A model generated the notes under the pieces. That model worked only from the letters and a program-made list of their open reading frames with translations. It did no database searches and was not told the origin of the DNA. This document shows, piece by piece, positions 14,926 to 24,217 of a stretch of 64,000 nt of DNA. Within the stretch, counting starts at the first letter, position 1; each line of letters begins with the position of its first letter. The stretch covers positions 62,001 to 126,000 of the forward strand of contig NZ_BMMZ01000005.1 in NCBI RefSeq assembly GCF_014646195.1. The letters are read 5' to 3'. The stretch is from Microlunatus endophyticus. Lineage in GTDB: Bacteria; Actinomycetota; Actinomycetes; Propionibacteriales; Propionibacteriaceae. The position numbers and the translations under genes are program-made.

Positions 14926-15999
14926 TTACCAACCCGCGTTGCGGGCGAGCTGATCGGCGTACTGGGGCCAGAACTGTCCGGCCTGCGGTTCGTTTCGACC
15001 ACAGTCGCCGTCGGACTCCCCCGGCGGTTTGATCCACAGATAGGCGTCGATGTTCGGGCCCGGCGCGGCGCGCGGTGTCGGTCCGAGCGCGCGACCCTGC
15101 GGGTTGCACCAGTTCTCGTCGCCACCACCGGTCGCCGGCCCGTTGCCGCTGCGACCGGTGTCGATCACGAAACTCTTCCAGCCGACCCGCGACGAGATCT
15201 GCCGGCCGTAGTTGGCGACGTCGTCGGCCTTGAAGAAATTCGACACGTTGAGGGAGAAGCCGCGCGCGTGCGCCACCCCCGCCTCGGAGAGCCGCTTGGC
15301 GGCCTCCTGGGGTGGCAGCCAGTCAACCGTTCCGGCGTCCAGATAGACGGCGGTCCCGTGGACGGCCGACAGCCAGGTGGTGGCCGCCCGCAACAGGTCA
15401 AGGCGTTCGCCCCGCCGGCTGGCCGGCAGATTGTCCAGCAGCCCGAGCGCATCGGGCTCCAGGATCACCGCGACCCCCGGACCGTCGGCGGCGCCACCCT
15501 GCTCCAGCCCCGCCACGAACGCCTTGATCCAAGCGACGTACGCCTCCCCTGACGGTGCACCGCCTGCCGAGTACCCACCACAGTCGCGCAACGGGATGTC
15601 GTACGCGACCAGCGTGGTGACCTGCTGGCGTTCCCTCGCCTGTTTGACGGCCGTCGCGACCTGGTCGGTGAGGGCCTGCCCGGTGGTCGAGGAATCGGCG
15701 AACCAGGTCGCCGTCGGCTGAGCCGCGATCTTGCGCAGCCGTTCGGCCTCACCGGTGTTCCCCGCCTTCTGGGCGGCGGCGGCCGCCGACTGCGCGGCAC
15801 CGTACTGCGGGACATACATGCCGGCATTCCGGAAGGGGGATACCGGTACCGCACCGCTCGGCTTCTCGGGGAAGCTCCACGGTTTGCCCATCCGGTCGGC
15901 CTGCTGCTTGCAGCGCGAGACCGACACCTCCGGACGGGCGGACGCGTCCCCGCGATGCGTCACGATGACGGCAGCAGCGATCACCGCGATCACCACCAT
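14926..15999 (-). CDS. GH6 family glucanase (membrane-anchored or secreted), second copy
   Basis: The 357-residue protein is a glycoside hydrolase family 6 enzyme (beta-1,4-glucanase). Signature 1, IPLRDCGGYSAGG, carries the catalytic acid-region Asp. VAVILEPDALGLL is signature 2, and IKPPGESDGDC with WCNPQGRALG completes the active-site cleft. A single hydrophobic N-terminal segment anchors or exports it. The in-frame sequence just upstream of the ATG at 15999 encodes IVAKRWIVLSSITA, a good signal n-region, with GGAGG nearby but no ATG, GTG or TTG. The true start may therefore be a rare ATC about 14 codons upstream. It is clearly related to the GH6 gene 95 nt upstream, a tandem duplication. 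Confidence 0.88.
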   Translation of the reverse strand: MVVIAVIAAAVIVTHRGDASARPEVSVSRCKQQADRMGKPWSFPEKPSGAVPVSPFRNAGMYVPQYGAAQSAAAAAQKAGNTGEAERLRKIAAQPTATWFADSSTTGQALTDQVATAVKQARERQQVTTLVAYDIPLRDCGGYSAGGAPSGEAYVAWIKAFVAGLEQGGAADGPGVAVILEPDALGLLDNLPASRRGERLDLLRAATTWLSAVHGTAVYLDAGTVDWLPPQEAAKRLSEAGVAHARGFSLNVSNFFKADDVANYGRQISSRVGWKSFVIDTGRSGNGPATGGGDENWCNPQGRALGPTPRAAPGPNIDAYLWIKPPGESDGDCGRNEPQAGQFWPQYADQLARNAGW

Positions 16000-16094
16000 T
16001 GCGGTGATCGACGACAGAACGATCCAACGCTTCGCGACGATGGCCTCCGATCCTCATGGTTGTCAGCGGTTCGGTTCCCAGTGTTCCCCGTTGA

Positions 16095-17219
16095 TCACGC
16101 CACGTACCAGCCGGCGTTGACGGCGAGCTCGTTGGCATAGGACGGGAAGAACTCGCCGGCGGCCGGATCGCCCTTGGCGCAGGAGCCGTCGGACTCGCCC
16201 GGCGGCTTGACCCACACGTAGGCGTCGATGCTGCCGGTCTTGCCCTTCGGGTCGGCCACCGGCTTATGGCCGAGCGCGCGGCCGGAGGGGTTGCAGGATT
16301 CGCCGTTGGCGCCGTTGCCGTTGCGGCTGGTGTCGACGACGTAGTGCTTCCAGCCCAACCGTCCGATCATCTGGTTGCCGTAACTCTCCTCGCCCTTCTC
16401 GGCGTTGAAATTCGCAACGTCGAGAGAGAAGCCGCGCGCCATGCCGAGGCCGGACTTGGACAGCCTGCTGATCATGGTCGAGGTCGAGACCCAGCCGTGG
16501 GTGCCGGCGTCGATGTAGGCCGACGTCTTGGGCGTCCAAGCCAGATTGCGGACGGCGGTCCGGATCAGGTCCATTCGCTCGGTCCGTCGGTTCTCGGGCA
16601 GATTGCCCAGTAGGGCCAGAGCATCGGGCTCGACGATCACCGAGACGCCGGGGCCGCTGGCGACTCCGCCCTTCACCAGTCCGGCACGGAAGGCCTTGAT
16701 CCAGGAGCGGTACGCGCTGGCGGACTTGGCGCCGCCCTCGGAGTAGCCGCCGCAGTCGCGCAGCGGGATCGCGTACATCACCAGGGTGGCGACCTCGCCC
16801 TTGCTGCGGGCCGCGGAGACCACGTCGGCCACCGCGGTGGTCAGGGCCGAACTGCTCATCGAGCCGTCGGTGAACCAGACGGCGCGAGGTTGAGCAGCGA
16901 TCGCCCGCAGTCGCTTGGCCTCAGCGGTGTTGCCGCTGGCCTGGGCCTGGTCGGCTGCGGCCTGGGCCTTGGGGTACGGCGGCACATACATCGACGCCTT
17001 GGTGTACCGGTTGGCCGGTGAGGCCCAGTCATAGTTGGCCGTCGAGTGCCACGGGGCCGGCATCTTGGCCGCCTCGGCCGCGCACGCCGAGCTGACGGCA
17101 TTCGACGGAGCGGCCCCGACCGCGAGCACTCCGGCGGCCAGTGCTGCAGCGGCCAGTGCGCTTCCACCCCTCTTGACAGCTCTTGTGATCATGGTGCGCG
17201 TGATCATGCGTGTGGTCAT
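16095..17219 (-). CDS. GH6 family glucanase (secreted), first copy
   Basis: This 374-residue secreted protein has a signal peptide (Arg/Lys start, Ala-rich core, cleavage near SNAVSSA at about residue 40) and a GH6 catalytic domain. Signature 1 is IPLRDCGGYSEGG and signature 2 is VSVIVEPDALALL. C-terminal blocks VKPPGESDGSC and CNPSGRALG match. Both catalytic regions look intact, so endo- or exo-cleavage of beta-1,4-glucan outside the cell is expected. Its ATG overlaps the stop of the cellulose-synthase-like gene by 4 nt (ATGA). Streptomyces places the GH6 enzyme CslZ in its CslA cellulose locus, and bacterial cellulose operons commonly contain a trimming cellulase. This coupling therefore points to a beta-glucan product. 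Confidence 0.93.
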   Translation of the reverse strand: MTTRMITRTMITRAVKRGGSALAAAALAAGVLAVGAAPSNAVSSACAAEAAKMPAPWHSTANYDWASPANRYTKASMYVPPYPKAQAAADQAQASGNTAEAKRLRAIAAQPRAVWFTDGSMSSSALTTAVADVVSAARSKGEVATLVMYAIPLRDCGGYSEGGAKSASAYRSWIKAFRAGLVKGGVASGPGVSVIVEPDALALLGNLPENRRTERMDLIRTAVRNLAWTPKTSAYIDAGTHGWVSTSTMISRLSKSGLGMARGFSLDVANFNAEKGEESYGNQMIGRLGWKHYVVDTSRNGNGANGESCNPSGRALGHKPVADPKGKTGSIDAYVWVKPPGESDGSCAKGDPAAGEFFPSYANELAVNAGWYVA

Positions 17220-18862
17220 GGTGCGGGGACCAACTCCTTCAGCGGATCGGATTGATCTTCGCCGGGTCGGCCGCTGGTGGACTGCCAGCGCGACTCACCG
17301 GTCGGCAACTCTGCCTTACTGCGCTCCTCCAGGGCGCGCGGTCGTAGGGCCCACGACATGCCGGTCCCCAGCACCACCAGGTGCAGGCCGGCGAACGCCA
17401 CGTTGTTCAACGTTGCGGCGTCCTGGCTCAACAGAACTCCCCGGACGCCCACCACCAGCAGCAGCCCGCAGACCACCAGCCCGGGCCAGACGGTGGCCGG
17501 CTGCCACTGTCCGGCGCCGCCCTTCGGCGTCACCACGAAGCGACCCTTACGCCTGGTGACCACCGAGATCGTCGCGGCGATGTGGATCCAGAAGGATGCG
17601 GCGGACAGGGCGTAGGCGCTGAATTTGTAGACGCCCCCGCCGGCGATGCCGACGATCGCGATCGACAACATGAAATAGGGCGCGAAATGCACCAGGAAGG
17701 TATTCGCCGTCGACGCAGCGACCGGTTGCTCGCCGGTCAGCAGCTTGATCACCGGCAGCGACATGTAGATCATCACCGTCCAGCCGGTCAGGAAGTGCAG
17801 GCTGGACAGCGCGTACTGGCTCTTGATCTTGATCGGGAGTTTCGCTCGCAGTACCCGGCCGACCGCCGACAGACAGCCGCGGGCCCAGCGCAACTGCTGG
17901 CTGGTGTAGGAGGCCATGTCCTCCGGCCCCAGTCCCTGGACCAGCACCTCCGATACGTATTCGGTGTGCCAGCCGCGTTCCTGCATGATCACCGACAGCT
18001 CGAAGTCCTCGGTGATCGAGTGCGTCGGGAAGCCGCCGACGTCGTCCAGCGCCGTACGCCGGAAGACGACGTTGGTGCCACAGCAGAACATCGCGCCGAT
18101 CCGGCTCTTGCCCCGGGCGATGCAGCCGAAGAACAGCGCCTGCTGAGCCCAGGCCGCTGCCGCGACCGGATTGCGGTCGGCATTGGCGTAATACTGCGGA
18201 GTCTGGACGAAGGCCAGCTTCTCGTCGGCGAAGTAGCCCAGGGTCCGACGCAGGAATTCCGGATGTGGTACGTGATCACAGTCCAGCACCAGCACGTAGT
18301 CGCTGTCGGTCATCGCCAGGGCGTTGTTGATGTTGCCCGCCTTGGCGCCGTCGTGTTCGTCGCGAGCGATGTATTCGGCACCGTACTTCCGTGCCAGGGC
18401 AGCGAATTCGGGCGATCCGCCGTCGTCCAGCAGGTAGACGGTCACATCGGCGCCGCGCAACTCCACCGAGGCCGCGATCACCGGCTCGACGATGTCGACG
18501 GGCTCGTTGTAGCGCGGCACGAAGACGTCGACCGACGCGTAGTGTGCCGCCGGCACCGGCGTCTTGCGCGGCCGGTCCGAGAGCATCGTCCACCAGAAGC
18601 CGAGCGCCTGGGCGACGTTGAAGAATTCCGCGAGCAGCAGAAGCCCGTACAGGAAGGGATTCCCGACCCGTTCGGGGTGCAGTAGCCAGCTGAAATACCA
18701 GAATGTGGCCAGGACGTTGAGCAGCACCATCAGCCGGACCAGCCACGGTTCGGGTTGCCGGAGCACGGCGTAGGTGGTGTCGGCGGTCGGACCGGTCAGG
18801 CGATGCCGCGGTCTCGTTGCCAGGGTTGCGTTCGCGGGTGGTGTGATCGGCAGGTCGGACAT
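17216..18862 (-). CDS. Cellulose-synthase-like processive glycosyltransferase (GT2)
   Basis: The 548-residue inner-membrane protein has two N-terminal helices (about 42-62, 70-90), a cytosolic GT-A domain, and four or more C-terminal helices. All processive GT2 marks are visible: DDG (146-148), DCD (194-196), the catalytic-base TED (284-286) and the acceptor motif QQLRWARG (322-329). This is the BcsA/CslA pattern for making and extruding a beta-linked glucan from UDP-glucose or a related donor. No PilZ domain follows the helices, so direct c-di-GMP control as in BcsA is not indicated. It abuts the flippase/GT39 gene (no gap) and overlaps the GH6 gene. The polymer sugar is inferred from the GH6 partners. 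Confidence 0.9.
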   Translation of the reverse strand: MSDLPITPPANATLATRPRHRLTGPTADTTYAVLRQPEPWLVRLMVLLNVLATFWYFSWLLHPERVGNPFLYGLLLLAEFFNVAQALGFWWTMLSDRPRKTPVPAAHYASVDVFVPRYNEPVDIVEPVIAASVELRGADVTVYLLDDGGSPEFAALARKYGAEYIARDEHDGAKAGNINNALAMTDSDYVLVLDCDHVPHPEFLRRTLGYFADEKLAFVQTPQYYANADRNPVAAAAWAQQALFFGCIARGKSRIGAMFCCGTNVVFRRTALDDVGGFPTHSITEDFELSVIMQERGWHTEYVSEVLVQGLGPEDMASYTSQQLRWARGCLSAVGRVLRAKLPIKIKSQYALSSLHFLTGWTVMIYMSLPVIKLLTGEQPVAASTANTFLVHFAPYFMLSIAIVGIAGGGVYKFSAYALSAASFWIHIAATISVVTRRKGRFVVTPKGGAGQWQPATVWPGLVVCGLLLVVGVRGVLLSQDAATLNNVAFAGLHLVVLGTGMSWALRPRALEERSKAELPTGESRWQSTSGRPGEDQSDPLKELVPAP

Positions 18863-21805
18863 CTATTTGCCACCCTTCGTCTGCTTGGTGTGGTCGGTGT
18901 CGGCCTTGCTCGTGTCGGACTTACTGGGTGGCAACTGCTGGTATTCCCACACCTTCACGTTGGCCACCGAGTGCACCGCCAGTCGCTTGGTATTGCTGGC
19001 CCGATCAAGATCGGAGAGCACGCCGCCGACCTGGCCGGCGACCTGCGGCTCCTCCAGGAAGCTGCCGAAGACGAAGACCCGGCGGCCCTGTTTCGGGATC
19101 GCGGGCATGCCGGTCTGGGCGCGGCTCGGGTGGGCGCTGTTGGCATCCAGCGTGGTCAATCCGGACGGGTAGTACTCCAGCTCCGTCCGCAGGAAGTTCG
19201 GCGCGTACAGCACCACGTCCTGGGGTTGGGAGTTGGCCTTCACCCAGCCGACCGCGCCGCGGAAGTCGTAGACCCGTGGGTTGGACTGGTTGATCTGCTG
19301 GTCGATCAGCCCGGCGCCCAGTGAGGCGATCGTGACGACCGGTAGCAGGAGCTTCGTCAGCGGCCCACGTCCCCAGGTGGCGGCCATCCGGGCCAGCACC
19401 AACAGCAGCATCGGCACCGTGCTGTCGAAGTAGCGCAGCTCGAAGAACTGACGCCGCTCGAAGCCGACCAGGAACAACATCGCCGGCGGAGCGACGGCGA
19501 TCGTCGCCAGGATCAGGTTGGTCCGGTCCCGGACCCGGCCCAGCGCGGCGAAACACATCAGCACCGCGACCGGCCAGAAAGCGCCCAACTGCACCATGGT
19601 GGAGTCCGCGTGATAGCCCCAGACCGACCAGATCGTGTTCGCGACCGCGGCGTAGACGTCCGGTTTGCCGGTCGTCGCGGTGTCGGAGCCGGTCTGCGAC
19701 GGCGCCGTCGAGGCGCCCTGGGCGGCGATGATGTTGCCGAACTGGTCGAGCATGTACGGCACCAGCGGAGCGAACAAGATCAACTGCACGACGGCCGACA
19801 GCAGCCAGTTGCGGACGAAGCGCCACTTGCGCACCTTCAGCACCGCGATCAGGAAGATCAGATGCTGGGTGATGATCGGCAACGCCGTGAACCACTGCAC
19901 GTAGATCATCGCGGCGGTCACCACGGTGAAGCCGGCCCAGTCGGCCAGGCTGCCGTATCCCTTGCCCTCCTTGATGTCGCGGAGGATCCGGATCTGGCAC
20001 CAGGCCAGGATGGTCGCGCCGAGCATCCACAGGCCGTACATCCGGGCTTCCTGGGAATACCAGACGGCGACCGGAGCGACGGCGACCACAAACCCGGCGA
20101 CCACGGCCGTACGGCGGTTCCACAGGTCCTTGGCCATCGCGAAGGAGATCGGGATGCACGCGGTGCCGGCCAGCAGGCTCGGCAGCCGGACGATGTATTC
20201 GGCCGTCGACCCGGTCAGGTGCACCAGCGCCCAGAGGATGGTGTGGAACAACGGCGGATGCACGTCGTCGTTCTTCAGCGTGTTGATCATGTCCGGGTAG
20301 GGCAGCTGGGCCTGCTGGATACTGATCGCCTCGTCCACCCAGATACTCCGGGTGACGATGACCCGCAGGCCGATGCCGATCCCCATCGCCAGCCACAGCG
20401 GCCACAAGGCTTTGATCTTCGATCCCAGCGGGACCCGCTGGACGACGGGCGGGGCGGCCGGGGCCGGAGCGGCGCTCGGCCGGACAGCCGTCCGGGACGC
20501 CTCCGGGTCGACGACCACCATCGCCCGCTGCAGACGTGCCTCGCGCAGCAGCACGGCGGCCGATCCGACCAGCAGCATGCCGCAGCCGGCGGCAGTCGCG
20601 GCGACCACCGCGCTGGCCGAGTGGGCGGGGATCAGCACCCCGACCTGGACGGCCACCGACAGCGCGGACAGCACCGCGGCGGCTCGGGCGAGTCCGGTCT
20701 TGCACAGCTGGGCGATCAGAACCCGGCCGATCCCCAACGCGGCCATCGCGGCGACGTAGGCGACCACGTAGTCGCCGACCGAGGCGTAGTGCTCGCCGAG
20801 CACCATCGCGTACGCCCGGGCCGGCAACAGGGCGACGACGCCGACACCGGCGAGCGATACAGCCCCGGCCACGCCGACAGCGACCAGCAGGCTGCTGCGG
20901 CCGGAATCACGGCTACCGCTGAGCATCATCGGGATGGTGCCGGTGGCGAAGTAGGCGGCGCTGCCGATCGTCGCGACGGCGGCGAAGACGCCGGCCTCGC
21001 CCGGGCCGAGCTGCCGGTTGGAGAAGATCGCGTTCGCCGACGCCAGGCAGGCGACCAGCAGGAACGTGACGGTGACGTAGAGCGAGTCGCCGGTACGGGC
21101 CCGGCGGGCATGCCGGCCGGTGTCCTCGGCCAGCCGCGGCAGCGGCTCGGGCCTGCGACGGGCGGCGATCGAGGCCGCAGCCAGCGCGGCGTAACCGGCG
21201 GCGACCACGCCGACGGCGGCGCCGACCGGCCCGATCACGCTGCCCAGCAGCAGGCCGATCACGGCCCGCCCGATCGGCTCGGTGATCAGGGTCGCGACGG
21301 TGCCGCCGACGCTCTGGGTGCCGTACAACCGGCCGCGGGCCAGCGCGAGCAGCACTGCCGACGGCCCGGCGGCGCCGAGCAGGATGATCACCGGGACCGG
21401 CAGGTTGAGCAGCGGGGACAGCACCCCGGACAGGGCGGCGAGCACGGCGCCGATACCGAGTCCCAGCGCCAACCCGCGACGGAACAGCCGCTTGTGCAGC
21501 CCGGGGTCGATCGCCACAGCGGCGGTGACGCTCGAGCCGACCATGTGCATCAGCACGTAGGCGGAGACGAAGGAAACCAGGACGGCGTACTCGCCGGGCA
21601 GCAACACCCGGGCGAACAGCGCCGAGATGATCATGTTGCCGACGCCGGCGACCAACTGGCCGGACATGGTCAGCAGTTGCTTGCTGCCGGCCCGACGGAC
21701 CCTGGTGAGCAGCGTGGCCGGGGCGCCGGCTCCGGCGCCTCCCGATCCGGGTCCGCCTGATCCGGGTCCGCCTGATCCGGTCCGGGCGGTGTCGACGGCG
21801 CTCAT
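18863..21805 (-). CDS. Fused polysaccharide flippase and GT39-like (GT-C) glycosyltransferase
   Basis: This 980-residue membrane protein joins two units. A Gly-rich start (residues ~10-28) leads into a Wzx/MVF-type polysaccharide flippase domain of about 12 helices (~40-430). An Ala/Pro linker follows. The second part (~480-900) is a GT-C transferase of the PMT/ArnT type, with the acidic first-loop motif WVDEAISIQQAQ and the DDVHPPLFHTILW motif. A hydrophilic extracytoplasmic tail closes it. GT-C enzymes use polyprenyl-phosphate sugars on the outer face of the membrane. The fusion would place lipid-linked sugar export and extracellular transfer in one chain. Its ATG at 21805 overlaps the upstream stop by 4 nt. 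Longer open sequence upstream is out-of-frame coding of the neighbour. Confidence 0.85.
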   Translation of the reverse strand: MSAVDTARTGSGGPGSGGPGSGGAGAGAPATLLTRVRRAGSKQLLTMSGQLVAGVGNMIISALFARVLLPGEYAVLVSFVSAYVLMHMVGSSVTAAVAIDPGLHKRLFRRGLALGLGIGAVLAALSGVLSPLLNLPVPVIILLGAAGPSAVLLALARGRLYGTQSVGGTVATLITEPIGRAVIGLLLGSVIGPVGAAVGVVAAGYAALAAASIAARRRPEPLPRLAEDTGRHARRARTGDSLYVTVTFLLVACLASANAIFSNRQLGPGEAGVFAAVATIGSAAYFATGTIPMMLSGSRDSGRSSLLVAVGVAGAVSLAGVGVVALLPARAYAMVLGEHYASVGDYVVAYVAAMAALGIGRVLIAQLCKTGLARAAAVLSALSVAVQVGVLIPAHSASAVVAATAAGCGMLLVGSAAVLLREARLQRAMVVVDPEASRTAVRPSAAPAPAAPPVVQRVPLGSKIKALWPLWLAMGIGIGLRVIVTRSIWVDEAISIQQAQLPYPDMINTLKNDDVHPPLFHTILWALVHLTGSTAEYIVRLPSLLAGTACIPISFAMAKDLWNRRTAVVAGFVVAVAPVAVWYSQEARMYGLWMLGATILAWCQIRILRDIKEGKGYGSLADWAGFTVVTAAMIYVQWFTALPIITQHLIFLIAVLKVRKWRFVRNWLLSAVVQLILFAPLVPYMLDQFGNIIAAQGASTAPSQTGSDTATTGKPDVYAAVANTIWSVWGYHADSTMVQLGAFWPVAVLMCFAALGRVRDRTNLILATIAVAPPAMLFLVGFERRQFFELRYFDSTVPMLLLVLARMAATWGRGPLTKLLLPVVTIASLGAGLIDQQINQSNPRVYDFRGAVGWVKANSQPQDVVLYAPNFLRTELEYYPSGLTTLDANSAHPSRAQTGMPAIPKQGRRVFVFGSFLEEPQVAGQVGGVLSDLDRASNTKRLAVHSVANVKVWEYQQLPPSKSDTSKADTDHTKQTKGGK

Positions 21806-22992
21806 CGCATGACCCCCGTCGGACGGACGACGTGGGCATGGTCGGCCCGGCCGGATGAGGGCGTACGCGGCAACTCGCCGCCGTCGGTGAGCAGCACCCG
21901 GAGCAGGTCGACCACCTCGCCGGCGGTCGCGATCTGCTCGCGGACGACAGGCAGGGTCTGGCCGGCGCGCGTCAGGGCGCTGTCGACCAGCGTCGGCGCT
22001 GTGTGCCCACTCGCCGCGAGATTGTCGGTGATGGTCGGAACGTCCAGCCAGTCCGACATGGCGCGGGCCGCAGGGTCGGCCGGCCACGAGATCACACCGA
22101 CGCCCGCTGCAGCGGCCGCCATCAGGGCGTGCTGGTCCCCGGTCACACAGAGCGCGACCCGGCTGAGGCCGTCCCGGACTTCGGCCAGCGACAGCGGCGG
22201 CGGCAACACCCGCACGGGCACATCGCCGCTGCGCAGCTCGCCGGCGATCGCGGCCGCCGACTCCAGGTCCGCGCCCGAGGCGGTGCCGCCGCGCCAAGCC
22301 TGGATCAGCACACCGGGATCCGGGACGCCGAGCCGATCGGCCAGTGAGCTCTGGACGGCGGCCAGGTCATCGGCGACGGCCTTCTCGCCGCCGGCCGCGT
22401 CGATACCGGGGCGGGTCATGGCGAACCAGAGTTCCTCGCCCGGGAAGGTGCCCGCACCATCCTGGGCGGGCTCGGGCTCGACCGGCGGTTCCTGCAACTC
22501 GAGCCAGCCGAGATCGGCTCCGACCCGGATCGGTAACGGCACTCCGGCCTTGGTCAGGATGTCGGCGGACTCGGGCTCGTCGACGACCGCAAGCGCGCTG
22601 CCGATCACCAGCCGACGGGCCAGGAAAGCATCCCGCCGGGTCTGCAGCGGGCCGGCGGCGACGCCGATCATCGCGAAGCGTTTGCCGACGGTCCTGGCCG
22701 CGGTCGCGATCGTGTAGAGGTCGGCCAGGCCGAAGATCTGGTCGATCGCGGCGGACGATGCCAGCGGGCGGCCGCCGATGACGACCACCGCGTCGACCGA
22801 TCGCAGCGTGCGCAGCAGCGTACGACGATCGGCGGCGACGGCCGGCAGGCCGGTCATCCGCTCGGTTCGCTCGGGATCCGCGGTCGCCGCGACGACCCGG
22901 ACCGGGTCCAGTTCGCGGGCTGCTGCGGTCAGGACGGCGTCGTGCGCCGCATCACGCCAATGCGAGGTCTGCAGCAGCAGGGCGGTCGTCAT
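21802..22992 (-). CDS. Polysaccharide pyruvyl transferase family protein (CsaB-like)
   Basis: The 396-residue protein has the two-domain layout of polysaccharide pyruvyl transferases. An early D-x-V-V-x-I-G-G stretch (VDAVVVIGGRPLASS), FAMIGVAAGPLQTRR with the following VVDEPESADILTKAGV, and a C-terminal ALCVTGDQHALMAAAAAGV stretch (the usual R-x-H site) are in family order. Enzymes of this group transfer pyruvate from phosphoenolpyruvate onto a sugar as a ketal, giving acidic polysaccharides or cell-wall anchoring sites. The usual Arg before His is replaced by Asp-Gln here, so activity needs testing. GAGGAG lies upstream of the ATG at 22992. The first 41 nt overlap the GT4 gene. Confidence 0.7.
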   Translation of the reverse strand: MTTALLLQTSHWRDAAHDAVLTAAARELDPVRVVAATADPERTERMTGLPAVAADRRTLLRTLRSVDAVVVIGGRPLASSAAIDQIFGLADLYTIATAARTVGKRFAMIGVAAGPLQTRRDAFLARRLVIGSALAVVDEPESADILTKAGVPLPIRVGADLGWLELQEPPVEPEPAQDGAGTFPGEELWFAMTRPGIDAAGGEKAVADDLAAVQSSLADRLGVPDPGVLIQAWRGGTASGADLESAAAIAGELRSGDVPVRVLPPPLSLAEVRDGLSRVALCVTGDQHALMAAAAAGVGVISWPADPAARAMSDWLDVPTITDNLAASGHTAPTLVDSALTRAGQTLPVVREQIATAGEVVDLLRVLLTDGGELPRTPSSGRADHAHVVRPTGVMR

Positions 22993-24217
22993 GATCAAGT
23001 GCTCCTCGATAGAGGTCGAGATGGCGTTGTGCCACCGCCGGCCACGCGCGGTCGCCGGCCATCTGGTCGATCCGCTCACCGATGAGCGTGAGTCCGTCCG
23101 GGTCGGCCGCCAGGGCGGTCAACCGGTCGGCCCAGTCGTGCGGGTCCGGGCCGACGGCGAGCGCCGGATCGGCCCCCACCGTCTCCGCCAGACGGCGGCT
23201 CAGCAATGCCGGCGTGTGGTGGGCCAGGGCCAGAGCGAGCGGCCCGCTGGAGGCGTGCGGCTCGGGGTAGCACAGCAGTAGTACGTCAGCCGCGTTGAAC
23301 CAGTCGCCGACCGACTGGTCGGGAACGTAACCGGTGAAGGTGGCGGCGGCGCCCCAGCGGCTCTGCAGCCGCTCGGCATAGTCGTCGCCCTGTCCGGCCA
23401 GTCGCGGGTGCGGGCCGCCGGCGACCACCAGGCGTACGGACTCGTCGGTCAGTGAGGCGGCCTCAAGCGCGGTCTCCAAGCCCTTGTACGGCGCCAGGAA
23501 GCCGAAGCACATGGCCAGCAGCCCGTCCGCGGGGGCGCCCAGCCGCTCACGGATCGCGGCCTTGGACTCGGTCGGCGGCTCCGGCACCTCGATGCCGTGG
23601 TGCACGACCGCGGCGCCGCGGATGATCCGGGCGAAGGCCGGCTCATGGACCAGCACCCGATCGGCGAGCTTCGGCAGCACGCGCTGTACCGAGCCGATCG
23701 CCAGCCGGGCGGCCGGCGCCGGGACCGCGACCCGGTGCATCCGGGTGTAGTCCCGGGTGACCGCGGCGGGGTTCACCACCTGGTGCATGGTGATCACGGT
23801 CCGCTGTCGGCGTCCCCGGCCGGGCGCACGGCGGGCGGCCAGCGCTGCGACCGTCGTCGGCAGCCCGCCGGCACCCGAGTAGAGGAACAGCTCGTGTTGC
23901 AGATGGGCGACCGGCGCGCCGGTCGCGGACGCCGCCGCAAGAGCCTGCGGCACGGCGGTCGGGGTGCGGTCGACGAAGGCCCGGCGGACCTCGACCGGTC
24001 CGTCGTCGCCGCACTCGGGCTCACCCGCGACTCGCGGCGCGATCACGACGACCTTCGCACCACAGCCGGCCAGCGCGTGCGCCAGGTTGGCGGTGTAGGA
24101 GGCAACGCCGGAATCTCCGTCGTGCCGGGTGCCGAGTCGCGGATAGGGGCTGATCAGAGCCACATCAGGTGCAGACTCAGGAGGCACGTGACAACCCGCC
24201 TTCGCCGAGGACGTCAT
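22952..24217 (-). CDS. GT4-family glycosyltransferase
   Basis: The 421-residue protein is a GT-B fold glycosyltransferase. The N-terminal half has SPYPRLGTRHDGDSGVASY (donor/acceptor entry) and HLQHELFLYSG. The C-terminal half has CFGFLAPYKGLETALEA, GYVPDQSVGDWFNAADVLLLCY and the acidic PEPHASSGPLALALA segment, equivalent to the nucleotide-sugar-binding Ex7E motif of family 4. It works in the cytoplasm, presumably on a lipid-linked acceptor. The start ATG 24217 (GGAG 9 nt upstream) is preferred; a GTG at 24187 would reduce the overlap with the upstream gene from 41 to 11 nt. Sugar specificity is not predictable. Confidence 0.88.
   Translation of the reverse strand: MTSSAKAGCHVPPESAPDVALISPYPRLGTRHDGDSGVASYTANLAHALAGCGAKVVVIAPRVAGEPECGDDGPVEVRRAFVDRTPTAVPQALAAASATGAPVAHLQHELFLYSGAGGLPTTVAALAARRAPGRGRRQRTVITMHQVVNPAAVTRDYTRMHRVAVPAPAARLAIGSVQRVLPKLADRVLVHEPAFARIIRGAAVVHHGIEVPEPPTESKAAIRERLGAPADGLLAMCFGFLAPYKGLETALEAASLTDESVRLVVAGGPHPRLAGQGDDYAERLQSRWGAAATFTGYVPDQSVGDWFNAADVLLLCYPEPHASSGPLALALAHHTPALLSRRLAETVGADPALAVGPDPHDWADRLTALAADPDGLTLIGERIDQMAGDRAWPAVAQRHLDLYRGALDHDDRPAAADLALA

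Noticed and set aside
17216-18862. c-di-GMP-binding PilZ domain in the cellulose-synthase-like protein
   Set aside because: No RxxxR and [DN]xSxxG pair is seen after the membrane helices; the C-terminal tail is short and hydrophilic.
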